A DNA stretch of 64,000 nucleotides from an uncultured Caulobacterales bacterium (GCA_903900155.1 CAIUMD010000114.1:89933-153932); one strand, 5' to 3'. Numbered from the stretch's first letter, positions 52,828 to 61,750 are shown. Notes: generated by a model not told the origin, from the letters alone. Program-made: numbers and translations.

Positions 52828-53592
52828 CTGAAAGCCGTCGCGGTCCTGGCGATCGCGGCGGCTTTTCTGTGTCCGGCTGCCGCGTTGGCGGGCGCCTGGC
52901 CGCTGGAGAAGGGCCGCACGCTGGTCATCGCCAAGGTCGAGCGCTCCACCGCCGACCAGGGCTTCGACCCCGACGGCGTGATGGTCGACATCGGCCATCG
53001 CCGCGACGAGAACCTGTCGGTCTTCGTCGAACACGGCCTGTCGCCGCGCCTGACCCTGCAGGCCAAGGCCGGCGTCACGCGGGGTCATGATCCGTGGGTG
53101 AAGTACTCCGGACGCGGACCGGTCGAGGCCGGACTGCGCTGGACGGTCCGGCAGGACGCCCGCTCGGCGCTGGCCGTCTATGTCGGCGCGGGCGAGGCGG
53201 GGGCGGGTCGCAACGCCGGCTACGCCGCGCCAGGGCAGGGGAGCCTGGATCTGGAAGCCCGCGTCCTCTACGGCCGCTCGGGCGTCTGGAAGGGCCGCGA
53301 GGTCTATGTCGATCTCCAGGCCGCGCGGCTGCAACGCCGGGGCCTGGCCGACGAGACCCGCATCGACACGACCCTGGGCCTGCGCCCGGCCAGGAACTGG
53401 CTGCTTTTGGCTCAGACCTATGGCGGCCAGACCGACCGCGACACGATCAAGGCGCGCTGGCTGAAGGGCGAACTCTCCGTCGTCCGATCGTCGGGAAAAT
53501 GGAGTGTGCAGGCCGGGTGGCGTGATACCCTTTCGGGACGCGAAACCGCCCGCGATAACGGCGTGGTGCTCGCGCTTTGGCGTCGCCTATAG
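52828..53592 (+). CDS. Exported beta-strand-rich protein, probable CTG start
   Basis: The 254-residue frame starts with a clear signal peptide (LKAVAVLAIAAAFLCPAAALA-GA) and continues as alternating strands typical of an outer-membrane beta-barrel, ending in LALWRRL. No ATG, GTG or TTG lies in frame near the signal peptide; CTG at 52828 is the best candidate, 15 bp after the aldolase stop. The upstream in-frame ATG at 52603 would require reading through the aldolase gene in another frame. I do not recognise the family. Confidence 0.7.
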   Translation: MKAVAVLAIAAAFLCPAAALAGAWPLEKGRTLVIAKVERSTADQGFDPDGVMVDIGHRRDENLSVFVEHGLSPRLTLQAKAGVTRGHDPWVKYSGRGPVEAGLRWTVRQDARSALAVYVGAGEAGAGRNAGYAAPGQGSLDLEARVLYGRSGVWKGREVYVDLQAARLQRRGLADETRIDTTLGLRPARNWLLLAQTYGGQTDRDTIKARWLKGELSVVRSSGKWSVQAGWRDTLSGRETARDNGVVLALWRRL

Positions 53593-53594
53593 CT

Positions 53595-53612
53595 TGTTTC
53601 AAAACTGAAACA
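53595..53612. promoter_or_regulatory. Inverted repeat upstream of RND operon
   Basis: Arms TGTTTCA and TGAAACA surround 4 bases just after the beta-barrel-like gene and about 100 bp upstream of the membrane fusion protein gene. It is either a regulator site for the efflux operon or a weak terminator hairpin. Confidence 0.45.
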
Positions 53613-53710
53613 GTTGGTCATCCGCGTGTCACTGGACGCCGCTTTAGGCTGCGTTGCATACCTCGCCGCACTTATAGCTTCGCCGAGTCATCGGCGCCCG
53701 GAGCGTTTTC

Positions 53711-54862
53711 TTGATCCGTAGGCACTTCTTTCTCGTGGTGGCCCTGGCGGCCGTGGTCCTGATGGTGGTGATCGGGGGCTGGAAGCTTGCCTTCGCCGAC
53801 AAGGAAGCCAAGGGCGGCGCCGGCGGCGGTCGCGCGACCAATGTCTCGCAGACGGTGGTCGCCGAGCAGGCGTTCACCGACCGCATCGAAGTGCTGGGCG
53901 CGGCCAAGGGTCGTCAGTCGGTGACGATCACCTCCAATACGCCGGAACTGATCACCTCGGTGCACTTCAGCGACGGCCAGGTCGTCTCGCGCGGCCAGGT
54001 GCTGATCACGCTGAAGGCCGACCAGGAAGACGCCAGCGTCTCGGAAGCCAAGGCCCGCCTGGCCCAGGCCGAACGCGACTACACGCGCTGGAAGACCCTG
54101 GCCGACAAGGGCATCGCCCCCCGCGCCACGGCCGAGCAGTACCTGTCGGCCCTGGAAGTCGCCAAGGCTTCGGTCGGCACGGCCCAGGCCCAGAAGCTGG
54201 ACCGCGTGCTGCGCGCGCCGTTCTCGGGCCGTGTCGGCATTTCGGACGTCGCGCCGGGGATGCTGATCGCCGCCGGCACGCCGATCGTCAGCCTGGACGA
54301 CGCTTCGGTGATCCGCGTCGACTTCTCGGTGCCCGACCGCTACCTGCAGACCCTGCGCGTGGGCCTGCCGATCGCCGCGCGTCCCGACGCCCTGCCGGGC
54401 GAGACCTTTCAGGGCAAGATCGCCCAGATCGACACCCGCATCGACCCGGCCACCCGCGCCATCAAGGCTCGCGCCGAGTTCCCCAATGGCGGCGGCCGCC
54501 TGAAGCCGGGCATGCTGGTCAAGGTCGCCATCGACCAGGGCGTGCGCAACGCCCCCGCCGTGCCCGAAGCGGCCGTGCAGTTCGAAGGCAGCCAGGCCTC
54601 GGTCTATCGCATCGCCAAAGGTCCCAAGGGTCTTGTCGCGCGTCGCACCGGCGTCGACACCGGCATCACCCAGAACGGCTTCGTCGAGATCCGCGGCGGC
54701 CTCAAGGCCGGCGACAAGGTCGTCGCCGACGGCCTGAACCGCGTCCAGGACGGCGCCGCAATTGGTGGCGGAAAGAATGGCGGCGGCAAGGGCGGCCAAG
54801 GCGGCGACAAGGGCGAAGGCCAGAAGAACGAAGGCCAGAAGAACGAAGGCAAGGCCGGCTGA
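53711..54862 (+). CDS. RND efflux periplasmic adaptor (membrane fusion protein)
   Basis: The 383-residue protein has an N-terminal anchor (residues 6-24), a lipoyl/barrel-sandwich region with a helical hairpin (about 75-160: EAKARLAQAERDYTRWKTLADKGIAPRA) and a beta-barrel domain. Its C-terminal tail is low-complexity glycine and lysine rich with repeated GQKNEG units. It links the RND pump to an outer-membrane channel. The start is a TTG at 53711. Its stop overlaps the pump start (TGATG). Confidence 0.9.
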   Translation: MIRRHFFLVVALAAVVLMVVIGGWKLAFADKEAKGGAGGGRATNVSQTVVAEQAFTDRIEVLGAAKGRQSVTITSNTPELITSVHFSDGQVVSRGQVLITLKADQEDASVSEAKARLAQAERDYTRWKTLADKGIAPRATAEQYLSALEVAKASVGTAQAQKLDRVLRAPFSGRVGISDVAPGMLIAAGTPIVSLDDASVIRVDFSVPDRYLQTLRVGLPIAARPDALPGETFQGKIAQIDTRIDPATRAIKARAEFPNGGGRLKPGMLVKVAIDQGVRNAPAVPEAAVQFEGSQASVYRIAKGPKGLVARRTGVDTGITQNGFVEIRGGLKAGDKVVADGLNRVQDGAAIGGGKNGGGKGGQGGDKGEGQKNEGQKNEGKAG

Positions 54863-57800
54863 TGCTGTCCGACCTTTCCGTCCGCCGCCCCGTCTTCGCC
54901 GCGGTCGCGGCGATCATCCTCTGCGTCATCGGTTTCGCGGCGTTCTCGTCGCTGGCCATCCGCGAGCTGCCCAACGTCGATCCGCCGGTGGTCTCGGTCT
55001 CGACCGCCTATCGCGGCGCCTCGGCCGAAGTTATCGAAGAGCGCATCACCCAGGTGATCGAGCGCCAGGTGGCCGGCATCCAGGGCATCGATCGCGTGAA
55101 CTCCAGCAGCCGTGACGGCCGCTCGCAGATCACCATCACCTTTCGCCTGGACCGCGACCTGGACGCCGCCGCCAACGATGTCCGCGACGCCGTCAGCCGG
55201 GTGACCAGCAACCTGCCGGACCAGGCCGATCCCCCGCAGATCGCCAAGGCCAACGCCGACTCATCGCCCATCATCATCCTGAACCTGACCTCGACCACGC
55301 TGGATCCGCTGCAACTGGCCGACTATGCCGACCGCTACCTGGTCGAGCGGATGTCGACGATCGACGGCGTGGCCCAGGCCAATCTGTTCGGGGCCAAGAT
55401 CTATGCGATGCGGATCTGGCTGGACGCCAACGAGATGGCCGCCCGCGGCGTCTCGGTGGACGATGTCGAGAACGCCCTCAACGCCCAGAACCTAGAACTG
55501 CCGGCCGGCTCGCTGGAAAGCGCGTCCAAGGACTTCACCATCCGCGTGGCCCGCGCCTACGCCAAGCCCGAAGAGTTCGCCCGCCTGCCGCTGCGCGCGG
55601 CGGACGCGAATGGTTTCGTGCTGCGCCTGGGCGATGTGGCCCGCATCGAGGAAGGCCCGGACGAGCGCCGTCGCATGTTCCGCGGCAACGGCATCGACCA
55701 GGTCGGCATCGGCCTGACCCGCCAGTCGCAGGCCAACGACGTCGCCATCTCCCAGGCCGTCCGCAAGGAAGTGGACGTCATCAACCAGAGCCTGCCGCCC
55801 GGCACCAAGATGGTCGTGGCCGTGGACAACTCGATGTTCACCGCCGAGGCCATCCGCGAGGTTTGGATCACCATGGGCCTGTCGATCGGCCTGGTGGTGC
55901 TGGTCAACCTGCTGTTCCTGGGCAGCTGGCGCTCGGCGCTGATCCCGTCGATCGTCGCGCCGATCTGCATCCTGTCGACCTTCATCGTCCTGGCCCCGCT
56001 GGGCTTCTCGCTGAACCTTCTGACCCTGCTGGCCCTGGTGCTGGCCGTCGGCCTGGTCGTCGACGACGCCATCGTGGTGGTCGAGAACATCCAGCGCCGG
56101 GTGGACGAGGGCGAGCCTGCCCTCGTCGCGGCCGAGCGCGGCACCCGCCAGGTGTTCTTCGCGGTCGTCGCCACCACCATCGTGCTGGTCTCGGTGTTCG
56201 CGCCGCTGATGTTCCTGCCCGGCTATATCGGCCGCCTGTTCGTCGAGCTGGCCGTGGCCATCGCGGCCGCCGTGGGCTTCTCGGCCCTGCTGGCCCTGTC
56301 GCTGTCGCCGATGATGGCCTCCAAGCTGCTCAAGCCCGCGCACGGCGAGGGCTGGCTGGCCCGCCGCGTCGACGCAGCCATGGACGCGCTGAAGAACTCG
56401 TACCGCGCCTCGCTGGAGAGCATCCTGGGCGGCTGGTCGGCGGCGATCGCCGGGGGTATCGTGGTGCTGCTGGCGGGTTTCGCCTTCCTGCTGTTCACCA
56501 ACATCCCCAAGGAGTTGGTGCCGCCGGAAGACCGCGGCCGGGTCGACATCCAGATCAGCGCGCCGGAAGGGGCGGGCTATGACTACACCGCCTCGATCGG
56601 CGCGCGGGTCGAGAAGATCATCTCGAAGTATCGCGAGAGCGGCGAGGCCGAGCGCACCATCCTGACCATTCCGCGCTTTGGTCAGAACCAGTTCAACAGC
56701 GGCAACGCCGTCGTGGTCATGAAGCCCTGGGGCGAGCGCAAGAAGACCGCCGACGAGGTGGCCGCCGAGCTGAACAAGGAGCTGTCGAAAATCACGGGCG
56801 TGCGCGCCGTGGCCAGCGTCCGCGGTCCGTTCCAGCGGGGCGGCGGCGGCGGCGGGGGCGGCGGCACGAACGTCGACCTGATCGCTGTGGGCAATGACTA
56901 CATCCAGCTGGCCGATTGGCTGAAGCCGATCCTGGCGGCTGCCCAGGACAATCCGGGCCTGTCGCGTCCGCGTCTGGACTACGAGCCGACCGCGCCGCGC
57001 CTCTTGGTGCAGATCGACCTGGACAAGGCCGCCACCCTGGGCGTCTCGGCCCAGTCGGTCGGCCGGGCGCTGGAGACCATGTTCGGCTCCCGCCAGGTCA
57101 CGACCTACATCAAGAACGGCCAGGAATACGACGTCCTGCTGCAGACCAACCTCGACCAGCGTCGCAGCGTCGAGGACCTGAACCGCCTGAACGTGCGGAC
57201 CAGCTCCGGCGCCCTGGTGCCGCTGTCGACCGTGGTCACCACGCAGCTGCGCGGCGACACCCCGGACCGTCCGCGCGTCGACCGCCTGCGCTCGGTGACC
57301 CTGACCACCCAGCTGAACCCCGGCTATACCGTCGGCGACGCCGTGCAGTTCTTGCGGGAGCAAGCCAACGAGCGCCAGGCGCCCGGCGTCAGCATCAAGT
57401 GGGGCGGCCAGGCCAAGGACTACCTGGAAGGTTCGGGCGGCATCGCCATCGCCTTTGGTTTGGCCTTGCTGCTGGTGTTCCTGGTGCTGGCGGCCCAGTT
57501 CGAAAGCTGGATCCACCCGGCCGTGATCATGCTGACCGTGCCGCTGGCGGCGCTGGGCGGCCTGTTCGGCCTGCTGGTCATGGGCTCGACCATCAACACC
57601 TACAGCCAGATCGGCCTGATCATCCTGGTCGGCATCGCCACCAAGAACGGCATTCTCATCGTCGAGTTCGCCAACCAGCTGCGCGACGAAGGCCTGACCG
57701 TACGCGAGGCGGTGATCGAGGCGGCGGCCCTGCGCCTGCGCCCGATCATCATGACCTCGATCGCCGCGGCCATGGGCGCCTTGCCGCTGATGCTTTGGGC

Positions 57801-58005
57801 AGGCGCTGGCGCAGGCAGCCGCAAGACGATCGGTTCGGTGATCTTCACCGGTTCGATCTTCGCGACCCTGCTGACGCTGTTCATCGTTCCGGTGTTCTAT
57901 GACCTCCTGGCGCGCTTCACGAAGTCTCCGGAGTGGACGGCCCGGCAGATCGAAGAGTATGAAGCCCGCGAAAAGAGCGGCGAGGGGCAAACCTCGCCCG
58001 CATAA
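54862..58005 (+). CDS. RND multidrug efflux transporter (AcrB/MexB-like HAE1)
   Basis: The 1047-residue pump has the standard layout: helix 1 (11-30), a large periplasmic loop, helices 2-6, a second loop and helices 8-12. The proton-relay pair DD is present in GLVVDDAIVVVENI (near residue 400). A run of nine glycines interrupts the second periplasmic domain near residue 657. No outer-membrane factor or dedicated repressor gene lies beside it. Substrates are not predictable. Confidence 0.94.
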   Translation: MLSDLSVRRPVFAAVAAIILCVIGFAAFSSLAIRELPNVDPPVVSVSTAYRGASAEVIEERITQVIERQVAGIQGIDRVNSSSRDGRSQITITFRLDRDLDAAANDVRDAVSRVTSNLPDQADPPQIAKANADSSPIIILNLTSTTLDPLQLADYADRYLVERMSTIDGVAQANLFGAKIYAMRIWLDANEMAARGVSVDDVENALNAQNLELPAGSLESASKDFTIRVARAYAKPEEFARLPLRAADANGFVLRLGDVARIEEGPDERRRMFRGNGIDQVGIGLTRQSQANDVAISQAVRKEVDVINQSLPPGTKMVVAVDNSMFTAEAIREVWITMGLSIGLVVLVNLLFLGSWRSALIPSIVAPICILSTFIVLAPLGFSLNLLTLLALVLAVGLVVDDAIVVVENIQRRVDEGEPALVAAERGTRQVFFAVVATTIVLVSVFAPLMFLPGYIGRLFVELAVAIAAAVGFSALLALSLSPMMASKLLKPAHGEGWLARRVDAAMDALKNSYRASLESILGGWSAAIAGGIVVLLAGFAFLLFTNIPKELVPPEDRGRVDIQISAPEGAGYDYTASIGARVEKIISKYRESGEAERTILTIPRFGQNQFNSGNAVVVMKPWGERKKTADEVAAELNKELSKITGVRAVASVRGPFQRGGGGGGGGGTNVDLIAVGNDYIQLADWLKPILAAAQDNPGLSRPRLDYEPTAPRLLVQIDLDKAATLGVSAQSVGRALETMFGSRQVTTYIKNGQEYDVLLQTNLDQRRSVEDLNRLNVRTSSGALVPLSTVVTTQLRGDTPDRPRVDRLRSVTLTTQLNPGYTVGDAVQFLREQANERQAPGVSIKWGGQAKDYLEGSGGIAIAFGLALLLVFLVLAAQFESWIHPAVIMLTVPLAALGGLFGLLVMGSTINTYSQIGLIILVGIATKNGILIVEFANQLRDEGLTVREAVIEAAALRLRPIIMTSIAAAMGALPLMLWAGAGAGSRKTIGSVIFTGSIFATLLTLFIVPVFYDLLARFTKSPEWTARQIEEYEAREKSGEGQTSPA

Positions 58006-58020
58006 CGCAGGTGAGGAAGC

Positions 58021-59430
58021 ATGGCCGACCGGCCGCGGTTCTTCATCGCCTACACCGTCAAGGGCCTGCGCCTGCCGTTCCAAGGCCACAAGGACAACCA
58101 TGCCGGCCTGATGACCCCGGCCCAGATCGCCGAACTGCGCGAGCGTCTGGGTGTCGTGGAGGGCGAGGAGTGGGACCCGCTGTCGGGCCTCTCGGCGGCC
58201 GAGCGCACGGCCCTTAAGGGCCTGGTCGCCCGCGCGCCCTTCGCCGCCGAGGTCGAGCGCCAGCACGTCGCGTCGACCATCCCGACCCCGACGGCCGACG
58301 AACTGCTGGTCGCTGTCGCTGGCGGGGGCGAGCAATCGACCCAGGCCGCCTTCGGCAAGGTGATGTTCGAGATCGCCGCCCGGAAGGACGAGTTCGCCGG
58401 CCGTGTGGTGACCACCTCGCCGGACGTGACGGTCTCCACGAACCTGGGCGGCTTCGTGAACCGCCGGGGTGTCTTCCAGCGCCGCGCCCACGACGACGTC
58501 TTCAAGCGCCGCCGAATCCCCTCGGCCCAGGTCTGGTCCAAGGCCGAGACCGGCCAGCATGTCGAGCTGGGCATCGCCGAGAACAACCTGTTCATCGCCC
58601 TGGCGGCGCTGGGCTTGACCGCGCCGCTGTTCGGCGAGCGTCTGTTCCCGGTCGGGACGCTATACGACCCCTTCATCGCCCGGGGCCTCGATGCCCTGAA
58701 CTATGCCTGTTACCAGGACGCCCGGTTCCTGCTGGTCGCCACGCCGTCAGGCCTGACGCTGGCCCCCGAAGGCGGGGCGCATCAGTCGATCAACGCCCCG
58801 GTCATCGGCATGGCCCAGCCGGGCCTGGACGCCTACGAGCCGGCCTATGCCGACGAGACGGCGGTGCTGATGGCCCACGCCTTCGACCGCATCCAGGCGG
58901 CGGACGGCGCCTCGACCTATCTGCGGCTGTCGACGCGGGGGCTGCAGCAGCCCGAGCGGACGGACGACGCCTGGCGCCAGGGCGTGATCAACGGGGCCTA
59001 TTGGCTGAAGGCTCCCGCGCCCGGCGCGCGGCTGGCTCTGGTCTACAGCGGCGCTCTGGCGCCCGAGGCTCTGGCGGCGTTCGAAGCGCTCTCCGAGGAC
59101 ATGCCCGAGGCCGGGCTGCTGGCCGTCACCTCGGCCGACGTCCTGCACCGCGACTGGACCGCCTCGGGCCGCGCGCGCTGGACCGGGGAGGGGGCGAAGA
59201 CCTCGACCATCGAGACTCTGCTGGCTCCGCTGGACCGTGACGCGGGCCTCGTCACCCTGACCGACGGCGCGCCGCTGGCCCTGTCGTGGCTGGGTTCGGT
59301 GCGCGGCCAGCGCGTGCGAGCCCTGGGCCTGGAGGTGTTCGGCCAGTCGGGCGATCTGCCGGATCTGTACGGCAAGTACCGTCTGGACGCCGAAGCCATC
59401 CTGGACGCCTGCGCCGACCTGCTCGCTTAG
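58021..59430 (+). CDS. N-terminally truncated 2-oxoacid dehydrogenase E1 / transketolase-like protein
   Basis: The 469-residue frame matches only the second half of homodimeric E1 (AceE-like) or transketolase-like enzymes. It begins exactly at the point equivalent to FIAYTVKG and GHKDNHAGLMTP, then has the pyrimidine-binding domain with the catalytic Glu in HVELGIAENN and the C-terminal domain. The N-terminal thiamine-pyrophosphate domain with its GDG motif, about 300 residues, is absent, and the RND gene lies 16 bp upstream. A good ribosome binding site (GAGGAAGC) precedes the ATG and the frame is intact. It is either a decayed remnant or a protein that needs a partner subunit. Confidence 0.8.
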   Translation: MADRPRFFIAYTVKGLRLPFQGHKDNHAGLMTPAQIAELRERLGVVEGEEWDPLSGLSAAERTALKGLVARAPFAAEVERQHVASTIPTPTADELLVAVAGGGEQSTQAAFGKVMFEIAARKDEFAGRVVTTSPDVTVSTNLGGFVNRRGVFQRRAHDDVFKRRRIPSAQVWSKAETGQHVELGIAENNLFIALAALGLTAPLFGERLFPVGTLYDPFIARGLDALNYACYQDARFLLVATPSGLTLAPEGGAHQSINAPVIGMAQPGLDAYEPAYADETAVLMAHAFDRIQAADGASTYLRLSTRGLQQPERTDDAWRQGVINGAYWLKAPAPGARLALVYSGALAPEALAAFEALSEDMPEAGLLAVTSADVLHRDWTASGRARWTGEGAKTSTIETLLAPLDRDAGLVTLTDGAPLALSWLGSVRGQRVRALGLEVFGQSGDLPDLYGKYRLDAEAILDACADLLA

Positions 59431-59441
59431 GAAAAGAGGGG

Positions 59442-59798
59442 CTAGAAGCCGTCCAGGATCGTCTGGCCGACCAGCAGCCCGTCGCGGAAGTGGTAGACGA
59501 GGCGCGCGCGGGTGTCGGTCCAGATGTGGCCTTCGCGCGTCTCGACCGAATACTGGGCGTCGGTCGTCAGGCTGTCGGCGGTCTCCTCGACCACGTCGAT
59601 CAGCTGGATGTTGGGGATGATGGTCGCGAAGATGCGGGCGAAATAGGCCAGCACGGCCTCCTTGCCGACCGGATCGCCGCAGTCGTCCAGGGTATTGGGC
59701 CAGGTCGCCTCGTCATGGAACAGCGGACGCAGGCGCGCGGCGTCGTGCGCGTTGAAGGCCTCGTAGGCCTCCTCCAGGAGGTCTCGCAGCGCGCTCAT
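59442..59798 (-). CDS. SnoaL-like / nuclear transport factor 2-fold protein
   Basis: The 118-residue protein has the cone-shaped NTF2 fold pattern: LLEEAYEAFNAHDAARLRPLFHDEATW at the start, VLAYFARIFATIIP and a closing VYHFRDGLLVGQTI strand. It follows and overlaps another member by 4 bases. Family members act as isomerases, dehydratases or binding proteins. Confidence 0.85.
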   Translation of the reverse strand: MSALRDLLEEAYEAFNAHDAARLRPLFHDEATWPNTLDDCGDPVGKEAVLAYFARIFATIIPNIQLIDVVEETADSLTTDAQYSVETREGHIWTDTRARLVYHFRDGLLVGQTILDGF

Positions 59799-60178
59799 GG
59801 CCCTTGGTCCGAGTCCTCCCTGGAGCCCATATCCATGCGCCAGAAAAGGCCGTCGCGGAGCGTGTAACAATGCCGCACGCACAGGTCGGACCACAGCTGG
59901 CCGCTGCGGTTCCAGACCACCTGGTTGGCGTCCACGATGATGCGGCCGTCGTCATCCAGGCGGATCTCGACCGGCGTGATCTCCACCCGGATCGCGGCGT
60001 CGTTGTAGGCCCAGTAGTCGCGGACGGCCTCAGGGCTGGTCAGCATGCCGCCCCGCGTGATGTCCGGCCAGTGCAGGTCCGGCCCGACCAGGGCGCTGAA
60101 TGCCTCGAAGTCGCGCCGCTGGTTGGCGTCGTAGAGGCGCTGGACCAGCGCCTCGATCTCGGGCGGGGCCGGGCGCAT
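59795..60178 (-). CDS. SnoaL-like / nuclear transport factor 2-fold protein
   Basis: The 127-residue protein is a second NTF2-fold member: IEALVQRLYDANQRRDFEAFSALVGPDLHWPD and RHCYTLRDGLFWRMD are the first and last elements. It is only distantly similar to its neighbour and may form a heterodimer with it, since the two genes are coupled. It lies 4 bp after the cytochrome gene. Confidence 0.85.
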   Translation of the reverse strand: MRPAPPEIEALVQRLYDANQRRDFEAFSALVGPDLHWPDITRGGMLTSPEAVRDYWAYNDAAIRVEITPVEIRLDDDGRIIVDANQVVWNRSGQLWSDLCVRHCYTLRDGLFWRMDMGSREDSDQGP

Positions 60179-60182
60179 GGCT

Positions 60183-60692
60183 TTATGGGGCCGGTTTGTA
60201 GCCGGTCTCGACCTTCAGATAGGCGATCAGGTCGATGCGGTCCTTGGCGTCGTGGATGCCGGCGAAGGTCATCTTGGTGCCGGGCAGGAACTCGCGCGGG
60301 CTCGACAGCCACTTGTCCAGATGCTCGGCGTCCCAGGTAAAGCCGGCGTTCTTGACCGCCTCGGAGTACTTGTAGTCGGCCTTCGAGCCCGCCTTGCGAC
60401 CGAAGACGCCATAGAGGTTGGGGCCGGTCATGTCCGGGCCGCCCTCGGTGATGGTGTGGCACGAGCGGCAGAAGGCGAACTTGCTCTGGCCGTTCGACAG
60501 GTCGCCGGTGTTGTACGGGGCGGGGAGGGCGGCCAGGGCCGCGGCCTTGTCGGCGTCGGTGACCTTGGGCGCGGAGGCCGGCGCGTCCGCGGGCGCCTCG
60601 CCCGACCCGCCGTCGTCCTTCGAGCAGGCCCCAATGGCCAGGGGAGCGGTCAGGCAAAGGGCCGCCAGGACCCCCAGTTTCACAGTACGCAT
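60183..60692 (-). CDS. Lipoprotein class I cytochrome c
   Basis: The 169-residue protein has a lipoprotein signal (lipobox IGAC near residue 22), an acidic linker of alanine and proline, and a class I cytochrome c domain with heme attachment CRSCH and the distal methionine in PGTKMTF. It resembles membrane-anchored cytochrome c552/CycM electron carriers. It is divergent from gcrA. Confidence 0.9.
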   Translation of the reverse strand: MRTVKLGVLAALCLTAPLAIGACSKDDGGSGEAPADAPASAPKVTDADKAAALAALPAPYNTGDLSNGQSKFAFCRSCHTITEGGPDMTGPNLYGVFGRKAGSKADYKYSEAVKNAGFTWDAEHLDKWLSSPREFLPGTKMTFAGIHDAKDRIDLIAYLKVETGYKPAP

Positions 60693-60842
60693 GATGGTCC
60701 CCGACTGACGTTTCGCCGCACGGTCTGCGACGGCGCGACGCATTCCAAACCCTTATAAAATCAGGGCCGTGGGCTTGTCACGGAACAATGTTCCTTAATC
60801 CAAGCTTGGCTGCGCCCCTGCGACAATCGCCGGTATCTACGT

Positions 60843-60912
60843 GATTCTTCTGGCAAAAAGTGAAATCGCAAACCGTGGGTCTGCACATAACCGTTTGACG
60901 TGCGTTAACCAT
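60843..60912 (+). promoter_or_regulatory. gcrA upstream region with GANTC, TTGACG and CtrA half-site
   Basis: A CcrM site GATTC lies at 60843-60847, a housekeeping-type TTGACG at 60895-60900 and the CtrA half-site TTAACCAT at 60905-60912. A repressor site directly behind the -35 element fits the known repression of gcrA by CtrA in C. crescentus. The positions are seen; occupancy is inference. Confidence 0.5.
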
Positions 60913-60971
60913 AAAATCTACCACTTTCCTCACGGAGCGGGCTGGCTCCGGACGGGCAGGGAATTAGGACC

Positions 60972-61472
60972 ATGGACTGGAGCGAAGAGCGGACCGCCAC
61001 CCTCAAGAAGCTGTGGCTCGAGGGCCTCAGCGCGAGCCAGGTGGCCCGTCAACTGGGCGGTGTCAGCCGCAGCGCGGTGATCGGCAAGGTCCACCGCCTG
61101 GGCATCACCGTCCGCGAAGTTCCGGTGCGCCAGCGCGTCACCAGCGTCCGCGTTCCGTCGCGGGTCCCGGCCCGCCGGCCGACCCGTGAAACCACCGCCG
61201 CGCCGCACGTCGCGCCCCGTCTGGAGCGCACCGAAGAAGACCTGCTGCCGACCTCGGGCATCCTGGAGCTGGGCGCCCATTCGTGCCGCTGGCCGATCGG
61301 CAATCCGGAAGGCGACGACTTCGGCTTCTGCGGCCGCCCCAAGCTGACCGCCCGCGGCTCCTATTGCGAGCAGCACACGGCGGGCGCCTTCCGCCGCCTG
61401 GGAAACGCCAAGGCCGTCGAGGCCTGGGCCTTGAAGGGTCTCAAGGAACGCGTGCAGCCCAGCCAGATCTAG
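60972..61472 (+). CDS. gcrA: Cell-cycle regulator GcrA
   Basis: The 166-residue protein is recognisable from its N-terminal helix-turn-helix WSEERTATLKKLWLEGLSASQVARQLGG, followed by SRSAVIGKVHRLGI, which contacts DNA near GANTC sites. A basic linker and a C-terminal sigma-interacting domain follow, with CRWPIGNP, FCG and YCEQHTAGA. In Caulobacter GcrA binds the sigma-70 holoenzyme and activates promoters methylated by CcrM. The length is close to the C. crescentus protein. Confidence 0.97.
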   Translation: MDWSEERTATLKKLWLEGLSASQVARQLGGVSRSAVIGKVHRLGITVREVPVRQRVTSVRVPSRVPARRPTRETTAAPHVAPRLERTEEDLLPTSGILELGAHSCRWPIGNPEGDDFGFCGRPKLTARGSYCEQHTAGAFRRLGNAKAVEAWALKGLKERVQPSQI

Positions 61473-61537
61473 GCTCGGTCCCAAGCTTCCTTCCGCACGA
61501 CTTTCTCACTTTCCTCGAGATCACCGAGTAGAACCCC

Positions 61538-61750
61538 ATGAACATGGTCCTGATCGAGAACGCCGCCGGCAGCAGCCAAGTGATCACCATCATCGAGGAG
61601 TTCGCCGGCCACTCGGTGTCGCGCGACCTGAACCCCGGCGACCACGCCAGCATCCCCGTCACCCAGTTCAAGTCGATCACCGTGCGCGAGACCTATCCGG
61701 ACGATTGGTTGACCCGTGGCGTCAATCGCAACCGCGCGGCGGCCGCCTGA
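61538..61750 (+). CDS. Small hypothetical protein downstream of gcrA (70 aa)
   Basis: The 70-residue protein (VITIIEEFAGHSVSRDLNPGDHASIPVTQFKSITVRETYP) looks like a single small beta-sandwich with an alanine-rich tail. I do not recognise the family. It lies 65 bp after gcrA on the same strand and before a strong terminator, so it is probably co-transcribed with gcrA. Confidence 0.75.
   Translation: MNMVLIENAAGSSQVITIIEEFAGHSVSRDLNPGDHASIPVTQFKSITVRETYPDDWLTRGVNRNRAAAA

Noticed and set aside
56800..56880. Frameshift in the RND pump at the glycine run
   Set aside because: The frame continues through the run and both sides match the pump family.
55492..58560. A 1022-codon open frame antisense to the RND pump
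   Set aside because: It is a low-complexity Gln/His/Arg/Gly-rich shadow of the high-GC pump gene, with no domain and no ribosome binding site.
60880..60895. DnaA box in the gcrA promoter
   Set aside because: The best candidate TGCACATAA matches the consensus at only 6 of 9 positions.
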